Below, in pieces: positions 37,075 through 45,909 of a stretch of DNA of 64,000 nucleotides. Where the stretch lies: NCBI RefSeq assembly GCF_024296665.1, contig NZ_CP100762.1, positions 806,001-870,000 on the forward strand, in the 5' to 3' direction. This DNA is from Salinilacihabitans rarus. GTDB lineage: Archaea > Halobacteriota > Halobacteria > Halobacteriales > Natrialbaceae. A program made the translations under genes and the position numbers. Position 1 is the first letter of the stretch. Each line of letters opens with the position of its first letter. The notes under the pieces were generated by a model. That model did no database searches and was not told the origin of the DNA. It worked only from the letters and a program-made list of their open reading frames with translations.

Positions 37075-37968
37075 TCACGGGGACGCGGCGCTCACGGGAA
37101 CGCAAAACACCGGAACGTCGGCCCCCCGGACGACGTTTTCGGTGACGCTCCCGAGGAACCACTGCCCGATCCCCGTCTGCCCGTGGGTCCCCATGACGAT
37201 CAGATCGGCGTCGCGGTCGCTCGCGTACGCGAGGACCACCCGCGCCGGCGGCCCGGTCGCGATGGATTCGGAGACGCCGACGTCAGCCTCCTCGGCGCGC
37301 TCCCGTACCGCCTCGAGCGCCGCTTTGCCGTGGCGTTCGAGCGCGCGAATCAGGTCCTCCGGCGCCCGGTCCCCGGAGAGGCGGCTCGTGTCGACGGAGT
37401 ACACCGCGTGGACCATCGATTCCAGCCGGGTCGCCAGAGCGATCCCCCACTCGGTCGCGATCGCGGCCCCGTCGCTGCCGTCCGTCGGCAGGAGCAGCCG
37501 TTCGAGCGCGACCTCCCCGGGTTCGGAAACGCCCGCGTCCGGGGGAACGGCGAGGACGGGCGTTCGCGCCGTCCTGAGAACGTTCTCGGTGACGCTCCCG
37601 AGGAGCACCCTGTCGAGCCCCGTTCGGCCCTTCGTTCCCATGGCGATGACGTCGATTTCGCGGCGGACGGCGTACTCCCTGATCGCCTGGAACGGGGTCC
37701 CCCACCTGACCGCGGTCGTGACGTCCAGTTCCTCGTCGTAGTTTCGCGCCGCGTTCGCGACCGCCTCGACCGCTTCTTCCGCGCCCTCTTCGAGCGACGA
37801 GCGCACCGCGTCGTCGGACTCGACCGGGCCGTTTCGTGGCCCCACGACCGAGAGAACGTGCACGTCGGCGCCGATCCGCGAGGCGAGTGCGACCCCGACG
37901 TTCGCTCCGGCGAGCGCTCCCGTACTGCCGTCCGTCGGTATCAACGTCGATTCGATGGGCTCGCTCAT
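37075..37968 (-). CDS. Universal stress protein, two UspA domains
   Basis: This 297-residue protein has two tandem UspA folds. Each has the ATP-binding loop: MGTKGRTGLDRVLLGSVTEN at the end of domain 1 and MGTHGQTGIGQWFLGSVTEN at the end of domain 2. Such proteins bind ATP and protect cells under stress; the exact role is unknown. A TATA-like ACAATTATCC lies about 26 bases before the chosen ATG. Confidence 0.92.
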   Translation of the reverse strand: MSEPIESTLIPTDGSTGALAGANVGVALASRIGADVHVLSVVGPRNGPVESDDAVRSSLEEGAEEAVEAVANAARNYDEELDVTTAVRWGTPFQAIREYAVRREIDVIAMGTKGRTGLDRVLLGSVTENVLRTARTPVLAVPPDAGVSEPGEVALERLLLPTDGSDGAAIATEWGIALATRLESMVHAVYSVDTSRLSGDRAPEDLIRALERHGKAALEAVRERAEEADVGVSESIATGPPARVVLAYASDRDADLIVMGTHGQTGIGQWFLGSVTENVVRGADVPVFCVPVSAASP

Positions 37969-38035
37969 GGTAGTCGTTCGCCACCGCCGTGGATAATTGT
38001 GTAGGTCCGCGGCCACGCCTCCGGGCGCCGTCGCG

Positions 38036-39280
38036 TCAGCGATCGCGGTCCAGAACGTCGACGAACTCCTCGAAGAGATCCGCGATCTGACGGGGGAGGA
38101 GAAAGCGGTCGCGGACGTGCGCTCGCCCGTTCGCGCCGAACGCCGTTCGCCGGTCCGCGTCCTCGAGGAGGGTGACGAGGTGAGCGGCGACGCCCGGGAC
38201 GTCGTCGGGGTCGACGAGGTAGCCGTTTCGCCCGTGTTCGACCTGCAGCGGGATGCCGCCGACGTTCGAGCCGACGACGGGCGTGCGCTTCCAGAGCGCC
38301 TCGGAGACGACGAGGCCGAACCCCTCGCGCAACGACTTCTGGACGACGACGTCGGACTCCCGCTGTAAGACGTTCACCCTCGTATCGGGGAGGTCGGCAA
38401 GCACGTGCACGTCCGGATCGTCGACCGCCGCCTCGGCGACCCGTTCGTATATCTCCAGTCCTTCCGGATCGTCGCCGGCCATCCCGCCCGCCAGCGCCAG
38501 CTGGAGCCCCGGAACGCGCTCGCGGGCCCGGCGAAACGCCTCCAGGGTACCGAACTGGTCCTTCCACGGGTCGAACCGCGAGACGTGCGTCACGAGCGGC
38601 GCGTCGAACGAGAGGGGGTCCATCCGGTCCCGTTCGGCCGCGATCGTCTCCTCGTCGAGCGAGCGGTTCTTCTCCGCGAGGGGATCGATAGACGGGTGGA
38701 CGACGCTCGTCGTCGGCGCCTCGACGTTCGCCTCGTACGCCGACCGGCTGACGATCGCGTGATCGACCCGGCTCGTATAGCCGGAGACGAACGTCAGGTA
38801 CTCCTCGACCGGGTCGGTGAGGTCGACGTGACAGCGCCAGACGCAGGGCGCGTTCGGCATCGTCTCTCGGAACTGCTCGAGCATCCCGAGTGGCTGTGCG
38901 TCGTGGATCACGACGAGATCGTACGCGTCCCCGATCTCGGCCGCGTTTCGCTCCGTCACCGCGCGATACGTCGCTTTCATCGCCTCGGTGAGCGGGGACT
39001 CGGTCCCCTGAAGCCCGTTGTGGATCGCCTTGGTCACCTCGAAGAACTCGTCGGTGGCGTCCATGGCGAGCCAGTCGGTGCGGACGCCGAGCGATTCGCA
39101 GACGGGAACGATCGACCGGAGCAACTCCGCGACGCCACCGCCGGTCGCCGTCGAATTGACGTGGAGGACCCGGACGTCCGACAGGGAGTCGGCGAGCGTT
39201 CGCAGTCGCTCGATCCGGTCGCGATCCGTCACGGAGGCGTACATCTCGATCGATCGCTCCGGCAGTGACGGAGTGTGCAT
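38036..39280 (-). CDS. treT: TreT-like trehalose synthase (GT4 glycosyltransferase)
   Basis: The 414-residue protein is a GT-B family 4 enzyme. VLHVNSTATGGGVAELLRS at the N terminus, FFEVTKAIHNGLQG and the C-terminal EGFGLVVSEALWKRTPVVGS strongly resemble archaeal TreT, which makes trehalose reversibly from NDP-glucose and glucose. Trehalose could serve as a compatible solute. An ADP-dependent sugar kinase and two UspA proteins surround it. A GTACC-CGT-GGTAC inverted repeat touches its start. Confidence 0.8.
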   Translation of the reverse strand: MHTPSLPERSIEMYASVTDRDRIERLRTLADSLSDVRVLHVNSTATGGGVAELLRSIVPVCESLGVRTDWLAMDATDEFFEVTKAIHNGLQGTESPLTEAMKATYRAVTERNAAEIGDAYDLVVIHDAQPLGMLEQFRETMPNAPCVWRCHVDLTDPVEEYLTFVSGYTSRVDHAIVSRSAYEANVEAPTTSVVHPSIDPLAEKNRSLDEETIAAERDRMDPLSFDAPLVTHVSRFDPWKDQFGTLEAFRRARERVPGLQLALAGGMAGDDPEGLEIYERVAEAAVDDPDVHVLADLPDTRVNVLQRESDVVVQKSLREGFGLVVSEALWKRTPVVGSNVGGIPLQVEHGRNGYLVDPDDVPGVAAHLVTLLEDADRRTAFGANGRAHVRDRFLLPRQIADLFEEFVDVLDRDR

Positions 39281-39285
39281 CGTCC

Positions 39286-39298
39286 GTACCCGTGGTAC
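39286..39298. promoter_or_regulatory. Inverted repeat GTACC-CGT-GGTAC before treT-like gene
   Basis: Five-base perfect arms with a three-base spacer lie 6-18 bases upstream of the treT-like ATG, between the presumed TATA region and the start. It could be an operator, but the arms are short. Confidence 0.3.
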
Positions 39299-39339
39299 GA
39301 CGGCCGCGGTATCAGTTGCTTGGGTGGGAGCGAACGCCG

Positions 39340-39831
39340 TCAGTCCGTGGCGTCTCTACTCGACCGCTCGTCGTACGCGGGCGGGCGAACGGCGTGACTG
39401 AGGCCCGTCCACTCGTCGACCTCGAACTCGTAGAACTCGGTCTCGATCCGCTCGCTCGCCGTCTGGATCAGTTCCGGCCGCCACGCCGGGGTTTGCGACG
39501 CCGAGAGCGCCGCCCGTTCGTCCTCCGACAGCCGTCGAACCGTCCCCGTGAGGAGGACGCTTCGCCAGTGAAACATCGTCTCGGCGTTGTAGACGAGGAA
39601 GCTACAGCCGTCGGCCCGGTCGGCGAGGTCCGCCTTCCGGCTGTCCTCGTCCACGAGAAACGAGAAGTAGAGACTCGTTCCCCCGTCGTATCCGAACGAC
39701 ATGGGGAGGAGATACGGTACCCCCGGCGCGGGGAGCCCGAGCACTCCCACGTTCCGAATCGAGAGGAAGCGCTCGATGTCCTCGTCGTCCATCCGTTCGA
39801 TCCCGTACGCACCGAGTTCGTCGACGGTCAT
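39340..39831 (-). CDS. Pyridoxamine 5'-phosphate oxidase-like flavin protein
   Basis: This 163-residue protein matches the haloarchaeal PPOX/flavin-binding split-barrel family (FLSIRNVGVLGLPAPGVPYL, YFSFLVDEDSRKADL, WRSVLLTGTVRRL). It probably binds FMN or F420; the reaction is unknown. I chose the ATG before TVDELGAYG, because GGTTTATGG about 25-30 bases upstream is a good TATA box for a leaderless gene. Confidence 0.85.
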   Translation of the reverse strand: MTVDELGAYGIERMDDEDIERFLSIRNVGVLGLPAPGVPYLLPMSFGYDGGTSLYFSFLVDEDSRKADLADRADGCSFLVYNAETMFHWRSVLLTGTVRRLSEDERAALSASQTPAWRPELIQTASERIETEFYEFEVDEWTGLSHAVRPPAYDERSSRDATD

Positions 39832-39889
39832 CCCGAGTCGAGGTACGGTTCCGACCGCCATAAACCGAACACGGGGGTCGAATCCGCGC

Positions 39890-40101
39890 TCACCGCAGGT
39901 GGGCCACGAACCACTCGCCCGCGTGATCGGCGACGAAGTTGTTCCGCGGACTGTGCCTGCTGTGCCGCTTCCGTGCGCGAACAGGACGAGGCCGGTCGCT
40001 CCGTCCGGTACGATCAACTCCCCCTCGAGTTCGACGCCGTCGACGGCGACCGTGACGATCGAGTTGTCGTTTGCCCCCATCGACGATGGTTCGAGAGCCA
40101 C
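39890..40101 (-). pseudogene. Dienelactone hydrolase-family remnant (frameshift plus deletion)
   Basis: The N terminus reads VTVAVDGVELEGELIVPDG then GLVLFAHGSG, the start of an alpha/beta hydrolase of the dienelactone type. At about 39962 one base is missing: the other frame continues SRHSPRNNFVAD, which is the family's next motif. That frame then jumps to HAGEWFVAHLR and a stop, which looks like the family's C terminus. The central roughly 130 residues with the catalytic triad are gone, so it cannot be active. Confidence 0.75.
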
Positions 40102-40168
40102 GCTATTGAGTCCGGAGGGGCGGTCCGTGACGGCTACCCTCCGAACTGGCCGACTCCGGGGTCGCTGC

Positions 40169-41044
40169 TCACCCGACCGTCAGTATCGGGTGTGGCGTTC
40201 GCCGGAGGACCCGGGCCGTCGTACTTCCGAGAAAGCCCCCCGCGGCGCCGCCTCGGCCTCTGGTCCCCATCACGACGAGATCACCACCGACTCCGTCGGC
40301 GTACTCGACGATCTCGTCGTGGGGGACCCCCCGGAGAACGTCGATCCCCACCGACAGGCCGCGGTCGCGCCCCTCCGTGGCGATCGATTCCACGGCGTTC
40401 CGGCCGCCGTCTTTCAGCAGGCCGACGATGCTCCGCGGCGCGTCCGCGAGTTCGTACGTCGTCGCGTCGACGACGTAGGCGACGTACACCGCCGAATCGT
40501 ACGCCTCGGCGGTTTCGAGCCCCCGTTCGGCGGCGCGCTCGGCGGCGTCGCTCCCGTCCGTCGCGATCACGACGCGGTCGTACTCGATCGAGTCGACGTC
40601 GGTCCCGTCCCCGTCGGCCACCGGGACGGCAAGCACCGGTGAATCGGTCCGGGTGATCACGCGTTCGGTCGTGCTCCCGAGTCGCACTCGTTCGGGCCCG
40701 GTTCGACCGTGGGTCCCCATGACGATCAGATCGACGTCGTGCTCGTCCGCGTACTCGAGGATCGTTCGGGAGGGCGTTCCGTCGCGGACGGTTCGCGTCG
40801 CGTCGACGCCGAGTTCCGCCGCCCGGTCCGCGATTCGTGCGGTGGCCTGCCGTCCCCGTTTCTCCAGCGGTCGGCGCACTCGTTCACGCTGCGTGCGGTC
40901 GAGACCGGCGGGCCCGGGTTCGGCGTCCACGACGTGAAGAACGTGTACGGCGGCTCCGAATCGCCGCGCGAACTCGAACGTTCGGCTCACCGCGCCGTCG
41001 TCACCGCCGCTTCCGTCTACCGGAACGAGAATGGTCGAGTACAT
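40169..41044 (-). CDS. Universal stress protein, two UspA domains
   Basis: The 291-residue protein has two UspA folds, with ATP-loop ends MGTHGRTGPERVRLGSTTER and MGTRGRGGAAGGFLGSTTAR. It starts MYSTILVPVDGSGG, a standard Usp N terminus. It is the second tandem Usp within 4 kb, probably an older duplicate since the loops differ. Confidence 0.9.
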   Translation of the reverse strand: MYSTILVPVDGSGGDDGAVSRTFEFARRFGAAVHVLHVVDAEPGPAGLDRTQRERVRRPLEKRGRQATARIADRAAELGVDATRTVRDGTPSRTILEYADEHDVDLIVMGTHGRTGPERVRLGSTTERVITRTDSPVLAVPVADGDGTDVDSIEYDRVVIATDGSDAAERAAERGLETAEAYDSAVYVAYVVDATTYELADAPRSIVGLLKDGGRNAVESIATEGRDRGLSVGIDVLRGVPHDEIVEYADGVGGDLVVMGTRGRGGAAGGFLGSTTARVLRRTPHPILTVG

Positions 41045-41205
41045 CCGGATCCCCGGTCACGGTACGTTCCCGACGCACATGAAACGACCACGGTGGCGGT
41101 CGTCCCGGTTCCGACTCCGCCGGTCGCGGTTCGTCGAAGCCACGTCGGAGGTGCTACGTTTCGATGGGTGGCACTTTATTCGGCCGGCGAGCGTCGGTAT
41201 CCGCG

Positions 41206-41349
41206 ATGGCCCGAACGATCGAACTCGACGACGCCCTCGCGGAACGAATCGAAAGCCACCTCGAAGAGGACGAGACGATCGAGGAGTTCATCGAGGAACT
41301 GGTCGCGATCTACGAACAGGAAGGCCGGTTCCTCCAGGAGGGAGCGTAG
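41206..41349 (+). CDS. Small acidic helical protein, 47 residues
   Basis: This tiny protein begins MARTIELDDALAERIESHL and is almost all helix, rich in Glu. It resembles the DUF7557-like or ribbon-helix-helix antitoxin-like small proteins of haloarchaea, without a nearby toxin gene. TTTATTC about 30 bases upstream could be its TATA box. A strong hairpin follows its stop. Confidence 0.6.
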   Translation: MARTIELDDALAERIESHLEEDETIEEFIEELVAIYEQEGRFLQEGA

Positions 41350-41350
41350 G

Positions 41351-41370
41351 CCGACGGGTCGTCCCGTCGG
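41351..41370 (+). terminator. Hairpin after the 47-residue gene
   Basis: CCGACGGG-TCGT-CCCGTCGG forms a perfect eight-base stem with a four-base loop, starting one base after the TAG stop. No T-run follows, so it may stabilise the mRNA 3' end rather than terminate by itself. Confidence 0.45.
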
Positions 41371-41576
41371 AGGTGACGACGGACCCGGCGTCTCGACGTC
41401 GAGACAGCGGTCGAACCCGACGGCGTCCACGAGGCGCTCTCGCCGGGACGCCCCGGTGAGTGCATCCCAATCTTCTTTTTGTGACTCGGCGACTACACCG
41501 TGTATGCGCACATCCATCGCCGAACGGACCTTCTCGAACGAGTTCGACCGATCTACGCACACGGTACCCGTACGAC

Positions 41577-43058
41577 ATGACTGACTGGACGGAGAAGTAC
41601 CGCCCGACGACGCTGTCGGAGGTCCGCGGGAACGACAAGGCCCGCGACCAGTTGCGCGAGTGGGCGCAGACGTGGGACGACCACCGGCAGTCGGTGATCG
41701 TCCACGGCAGCCCCGGCGTCGGGAAGACCTCGGCGGCGCACGCGCTGGCCAGCGACATGGGGTGGCCGGTGACGGAACTCAACGCCAGCGACGACCGGCA
41801 GGCCGAGGTGATCGACCGCGTCGCGGGCGAGGCCTCCAGGAGCGGCACCTTGTTCGGCGGCAGCGGCGGCCGCCGACTCGTGATCCTCGACGAGGCGGAC
41901 AACTTCCACGGCAACGCCGACTACGGGGGCTCGCGGGAGGTCACCCGCGTCGTCAAGGACGCGAACCAGCCGATGGTGCTGGTCGCAAACGAGTTCTACG
42001 ACATGAGCAAGTCGCTGCGCGACGCCTGCGAGACGATCGAGTTCCGCGACGTCTCCGCGCGGTCGATCGTCCCCGTCCTGCGGGACATCTGCCGCAAGGA
42101 GGGCGTCGAGTTCGAGGAGGAGGCGCTGCGAAAGATCGCGGAGGCGACAAGCGGCGACCTCCGGTCGGCGGTCAACGACCTGCAGGCGATCGCCGAGGAG
42201 ACCGAGAAACTGACCGTCGACGACGTCGTCACCGGCGAGCGCGACCGCACCGAGGGCATCTTCGACTTCCTCGACGCGCTCATCAAGGAGGAAGACGCCG
42301 AGGGCGCGCTCCGGGCGTCGTACGACGTCGACGAGAACCCCGACGACCTGCTCAACTGGATCGAGGACAACGTCCCGAAGGACTACGCGGGGGCGGAACT
42401 GGCCGACGCCTACGAGTTCCTCTCGAACGCCGACCGCTGGCTCGGCCGGGTGCGGGCGACGCAGGACTACTCGTTCTGGCGGTACGCCTCGGACAACATG
42501 ACCGCCGGCGTCGCGGCCGCCCGCCGCGAGCAGAAAGGGGGGTGGACGCGGTACGGCCCGCCGAGTTACTGGTCGAAACTGGGCCGGACCCGCGGCACGC
42601 GCGACCGGCGCGACGCGATCGCAGAGCGCGTCGCCGAGCGCGAGGGTGCCAGCGTCGCGACCGCGCGCAACGAGGTCGTTCCGTTCCTCGCGGCGATGAC
42701 CCACCACTGCAAGAACCGCGACCTCACGGTGCGGATGGCCGCCGCCTACGACCTCGACGCGAAGGAGGTCTCGTTTATCACCGGCAGCGGCGCGGACACG
42801 AACAAGGTCCAGTCGATCGTCGAGGAGGCCGCGGAACGACGCGAGGAGGAGGCCGTCGAGCACTCCGGGAGTGCCTTCCACGGAGCGACCCGCGCGGACG
42901 ACGCCGGCGACGCGGACGGCGACGACGAGTCCGACGACGGCCAGCGGACCCTCGCCGACGCGGGCGGGCCGGACGGGAGCGAAGACGCCAACGTGGACGC
43001 GGACGACGCCGAGGCCGACACCGACGACGACCAGTCGGGCCTGAACGACTTCTTCTGA
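41577..43058 (+). CDS. rfcL: Replication factor C large subunit (clamp loader)
   Basis: The 493-residue protein loads the PCNA clamp together with RfcS. Walker A HGSPGVGKTS (Lys50), Walker B LVILDEADNF and the RFC boxes are clear. The C terminus is long and acidic (about residues 430-485) and ends in QSGLNDFF, a PCNA-interacting peptide (Q-x-x-L-x-x-F-F). I used the ATG before TDWTEKYRP, the universal start of this family. Confidence 0.95.
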   Translation: MTDWTEKYRPTTLSEVRGNDKARDQLREWAQTWDDHRQSVIVHGSPGVGKTSAAHALASDMGWPVTELNASDDRQAEVIDRVAGEASRSGTLFGGSGGRRLVILDEADNFHGNADYGGSREVTRVVKDANQPMVLVANEFYDMSKSLRDACETIEFRDVSARSIVPVLRDICRKEGVEFEEEALRKIAEATSGDLRSAVNDLQAIAEETEKLTVDDVVTGERDRTEGIFDFLDALIKEEDAEGALRASYDVDENPDDLLNWIEDNVPKDYAGAELADAYEFLSNADRWLGRVRATQDYSFWRYASDNMTAGVAAARREQKGGWTRYGPPSYWSKLGRTRGTRDRRDAIAERVAEREGASVATARNEVVPFLAAMTHHCKNRDLTVRMAAAYDLDAKEVSFITGSGADTNKVQSIVEEAAERREEEAVEHSGSAFHGATRADDAGDADGDDESDDGQRTLADAGGPDGSEDANVDADDAEADTDDDQSGLNDFF

Positions 43059-43152
43059 GGCCGCGGCCGGCGTCGACTGTCGGCGAGCGGACTGGTCCCC
43101 GCGCCGACCGACGACAGTATTACGTCGGTCGACGGTGACGGTACGCCTGACC

Positions 43153-43344
43153 ATGGCACCGAGTAGCAACTGCCCGCTCTGTGGCGAGTCGTACGGCGAG
43201 AAGGGCGACCTGCGGGTCCACCTCGAGGTCGAACACCGGAAGTCCGAACTCGCGCGGTACCTGCTCGCGGCCGACGACCGGTCGGCCGATCCGGTGGCGT
43301 CGCGGGAGGCGGTCGACGACGAACCGCCGGCCCCCTCGCTGTGA
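43153..43344 (+). CDS. C2H2 zinc-finger small protein, 63 residues
   Basis: The sequence NCPLCGESYGEKGDLRVHLE with VEHRK right after is a classical C2H2 finger (CxxC...HxxxH-like), followed by an acidic tail. It could bind nucleic acid or protein. It follows rfcL at about 95 bases on the same strand. Confidence 0.75.
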   Translation: MAPSSNCPLCGESYGEKGDLRVHLEVEHRKSELARYLLAADDRSADPVASREAVDDEPPAPSL

Positions 43345-43408
43345 GCGCCGGCCGACAGGTCAGCGCGCGTGACGACACGCCGAAGTGCGACCGCCTCCAA
43401 CCGACCCC

Positions 43409-43699
43409 ATGGAGTTGCTGTGGGCGCTCGCGATCCTGCTCGTGTTAGCGTTCGCGCCGACGGCGTGCTTTCTGCTGCTCCTGCGGGGCCTCGAGTACCT
43501 CCGGGACGACGCGCTCATCCAGGAACTGCAGGCCACCCACGACCTCGAGGTGACACACCCGTTAGACGCCGGCGGCCGCTCGGACTCGTCCGACGGCGCC
43601 ACGCTCGTCACCTGTCCGGCGTGTGGCTCGCGCACGCCCGCGGCGTTCGAGGTGTGCGTCGTCTGCGACGCCCGACGGGGGTCCCCGCCGAGCCGTTGA
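43409..43699 (+). CDS. Membrane-anchored zinc-ribbon protein, 96 residues
   Basis: One N-terminal membrane helix (LLWALAILLVLAFAPTACFL) is followed by a helical linker and a C-terminal ribbon with CPACGSRTP and CVVCDARRG. It is like haloarchaeal DUF7577-type small proteins. The ribbon would face the cytoplasm. Function is unknown. Confidence 0.75.
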   Translation: MELLWALAILLVLAFAPTACFLLLLRGLEYLRDDALIQELQATHDLEVTHPLDAGGRSDSSDGATLVTCPACGSRTPAAFEVCVVCDARRGSPPSR

Positions 43700-43760
43700 T
43701 CGGCGGTCTCACGTCGGGAGACGTGACGTTTCGGGTGCGACGACGGTCGGATGCCAAAAT

Positions 43761-43766
43761 TTAAAT
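43761..43766 (+). promoter_or_regulatory. TATA-like box of the acidic low-complexity gene
   Basis: TTAAAT within AAAATTTAAATCTTTT stands about 35 bases before the ATG and is the only AT-rich patch in the region. Confidence 0.45.
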
Positions 43767-43799
43767 CTTTTGGCCACTCTACCGCTGGTACGTACTGAC

Positions 43800-44918
43800 A
43801 TGACCGACAGCACGACCGACGAGAAGCCGGGCGGCGGGGGGGTCGAACTCGGTCCGAGCGCCGACGAGCTATTCGGCGAGATCGAGTCGGAACCGGTCGA
43901 GGGGCGGGTCGAGTACGCGTCGGGTGACGGGGACGACGAGGCGGTCGAGGACCAGACGGCGGCGGACATCTTCGACCAGCTTCGCGCGGAGGCCGACGAC
44001 GACGCGGCCGACGACGTCCTCGCGGACGAGACCCCCGAGGACATCATCGCCAGCGCCGACGACCCCGACCCCGAACCGGACGACGACCTCGTGGCCGACG
44101 GGGAGGCGCTCGACGACCTCCTGCTGACCGGCCGGACGGAGGGCGAGGAGTTCCTCTGGGTCGACACCGGCGACGGGGACGCGTCCGGGGAGGCCGCGGA
44201 GGACGAGGCCGAATCGGCGGCCGACGACGCCGAAACGGGAGGTTCCGACGCGGTCGACGGGGACGAAACGGCCGTCGACGCGGCCGACGACGCCGGGTCC
44301 GAACCGGGGGCGGGCCCGAGCGCCGATGCGGCCGAGACGGCCACGGGCGACGGCGTCGACGAGACCGTCGAGCGACTCGCCGAACTCCGGGCGGCCGCCG
44401 ACGAGGGCGAGAAGGGGGACGACGGACGCGACGAACCTGCCGCCGTCGACGCCGACGCGGCGGCGTCCGCGACCGACGCCGGCCCCGAACTCGACGTCGG
44501 CGAGGCGACCGGCGCAGCCGTCGACGACGAACCTGCCGCCGAACCCGAGGTCGACGGCGAATCCGAACCCGACGTCGACGGACTCGACGTCGACCTCGAC
44601 GACGGATCTGCCCACGAGGCCGCCGACGACGGCGAATCCGAACCCGAAATCGAGGTCGACCCCGACCCCGACGTCGACGCCGATCCCGACCCCGACCCCG
44701 AACCTGATCCCGAACCCGACGTCGACGCCGACGAATCCACCGCCGGCGACGAGCGCGCCCGCGACGACGCCGACGCGACGAACGACGGCGATTCCGACGC
44801 GACGGGCGGCCTCGGGTCCGTCGTCACCGACGTCGAGAGCGACGTCGACGCGGACGAATCGAGCGACGACGAGTCGGGCGGGTTCTTCGCCTGGCTCCGC
44901 TCGAAGCTTCCCTTCTGA
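43800..44918 (+). CDS. Extremely acidic low-complexity protein, 372 residues
   Basis: After an N-terminal part with ADELFGEIESEPVEGR and ADIFDQLRAEAD, which looks conserved, most of the protein is Asp/Glu/Ala/Gly/Pro repeats such as DPDPDVDADPDPDPEPD. It has almost no Lys, Arg or aromatic residues until the end, GGFFAWLRSKLPF, an amphipathic and possibly membrane-touching tail. It is likely disordered. Antisense frames over it are artefacts of its composition. Function is unknown. Confidence 0.75.
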   Translation: MTDSTTDEKPGGGGVELGPSADELFGEIESEPVEGRVEYASGDGDDEAVEDQTAADIFDQLRAEADDDAADDVLADETPEDIIASADDPDPEPDDDLVADGEALDDLLLTGRTEGEEFLWVDTGDGDASGEAAEDEAESAADDAETGGSDAVDGDETAVDAADDAGSEPGAGPSADAAETATGDGVDETVERLAELRAAADEGEKGDDGRDEPAAVDADAAASATDAGPELDVGEATGAAVDDEPAAEPEVDGESEPDVDGLDVDLDDGSAHEAADDGESEPEIEVDPDPDVDADPDPDPEPDPEPDVDADESTAGDERARDDADATNDGDSDATGGLGSVVTDVESDVDADESSDDESGGFFAWLRSKLPF

Positions 44919-45036
44919 CCGTCCGGTCTCTCGGTCGTACCCGTCGGATGCGAGCGGTCGCCGCGTGCGGTCGTCACGGCTCACGGACTCGAGTAGCGCG
45001 TCGGGCGCGAAAACGAGGGAGAGACGGACCGCGGCG

Positions 45037-45909
45037 TCAGGAGAGGAACTCTTCGATGTGGTCGGCGACCTCCTCGGGGGTGTCGCCGACGGGGACGCCC
45101 GCGTCGTTCAGGGCGTCGATCTTGCTCTCGGCGGTGCCGGTGCCGGAACCGGAGACGATGGCGCCGGCGTGGCCCATGCGCTTGCCCGGCGGGGCGGTGC
45201 GGCCGGCGATGAAGCCCGCGACGGGCGTGTCGACGTGTTCGTCGATGAAGCGGGCAGCTTCCTCCTCGTCCTCGCCGCCGATCTCGCCGCACATGACGAT
45301 CGCTTCGGTCTCGGGATCGTTCTCGAACAGTTCGAGAGCGTCGACGAAGTCGGTGCCGATGATCGGGTCGCCGCCGATGCCGATGGCGGTGGTCTGGCCG
45401 ATCCCGCGCTGGGTGAGGTTGTCGACGACCTGGTACGTGAGGGTGCCCGAGCGGGAGACGAGGCCGACCTCGCCGTCGGCGAAGATGTTGCCCGGCAGGA
45501 TGCCGAGTTTGGCCTCGCCCGGCGTGATCAGACCGGGGCAGTTCGGCCCGACGAGGCGGGTGTCGGTCTCGGTGAGGCGCTTTTTCACGCGCGCCATGTC
45601 CTGGGTCGGGACGCCCTCGGTGATCGCGACCACGAGGTCGAGGTCGGTGTCGAGGGCCTCGAACATCGCGTCGCCGGCGAACGCCGGCGGGACGAAGACG
45701 ACGGAGGCGTCGACGTCCTCCTCCGCGACGGCCTCGTGGACCGTGTCGTAGACGGGCACGCCGTGGACCTCCTGACCGCCCTTGCCGGGGACGGCGCCGG
45801 CCACGACGTTCGTGCCGTACTCGAGCATCTGTCCGGCGTGGAACTTGCCCTCGCCGCCGGTGATTCCCTGTACCACCACGCGCGTGTCGTCGTCGACCAG
45901 TACGCTCAT
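45037..45909 (-). CDS. sucD: Succinate-CoA ligase subunit alpha
   Basis: This 290-residue subunit binds CoA and carries the phosphohistidine of the citric-acid-cycle enzyme that links succinyl-CoA to [38 protein letters not shown] and GHAGAIVSG (with the active His) are hallmarks. Its start overlaps the sucC stop by four bases, so the two are made as an operon. Confidence 0.96.
   Translation of the reverse strand: MSVLVDDDTRVVVQGITGGEGKFHAGQMLEYGTNVVAGAVPGKGGQEVHGVPVYDTVHEAVAEEDVDASVVFVPPAFAGDAMFEALDTDLDLVVAITEGVPTQDMARVKKRLTETDTRLVGPNCPGLITPGEAKLGILPGNIFADGEVGLVSRSGTLTYQVVDNLTQRGIGQTTAIGIGGDPIIGTDFVDALELFENDPETEAIVMCGEIGGEDEEEAARFIDEHVDTPVAGFIAGRTAPPGKRMGHAGAIVSGSGTGTAESKIDALNDAGVPVGDTPEEVADHIEEFLS

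Noticed and set aside
41176..41562. 128-codon minus-strand frame before rfcL
   Set aside because: It covers the antisense of the 47-residue gene and its hairpin, and matches no family; the plus-strand gene is better supported.
43709..44984. Ser-rich and Val/Gly-rich minus-strand frames opposite the acidic protein
   Set aside because: The acidic repeat of the plus-strand gene gives long open frames in all phases; TATA position and N-terminal sequence support only the plus-strand gene.
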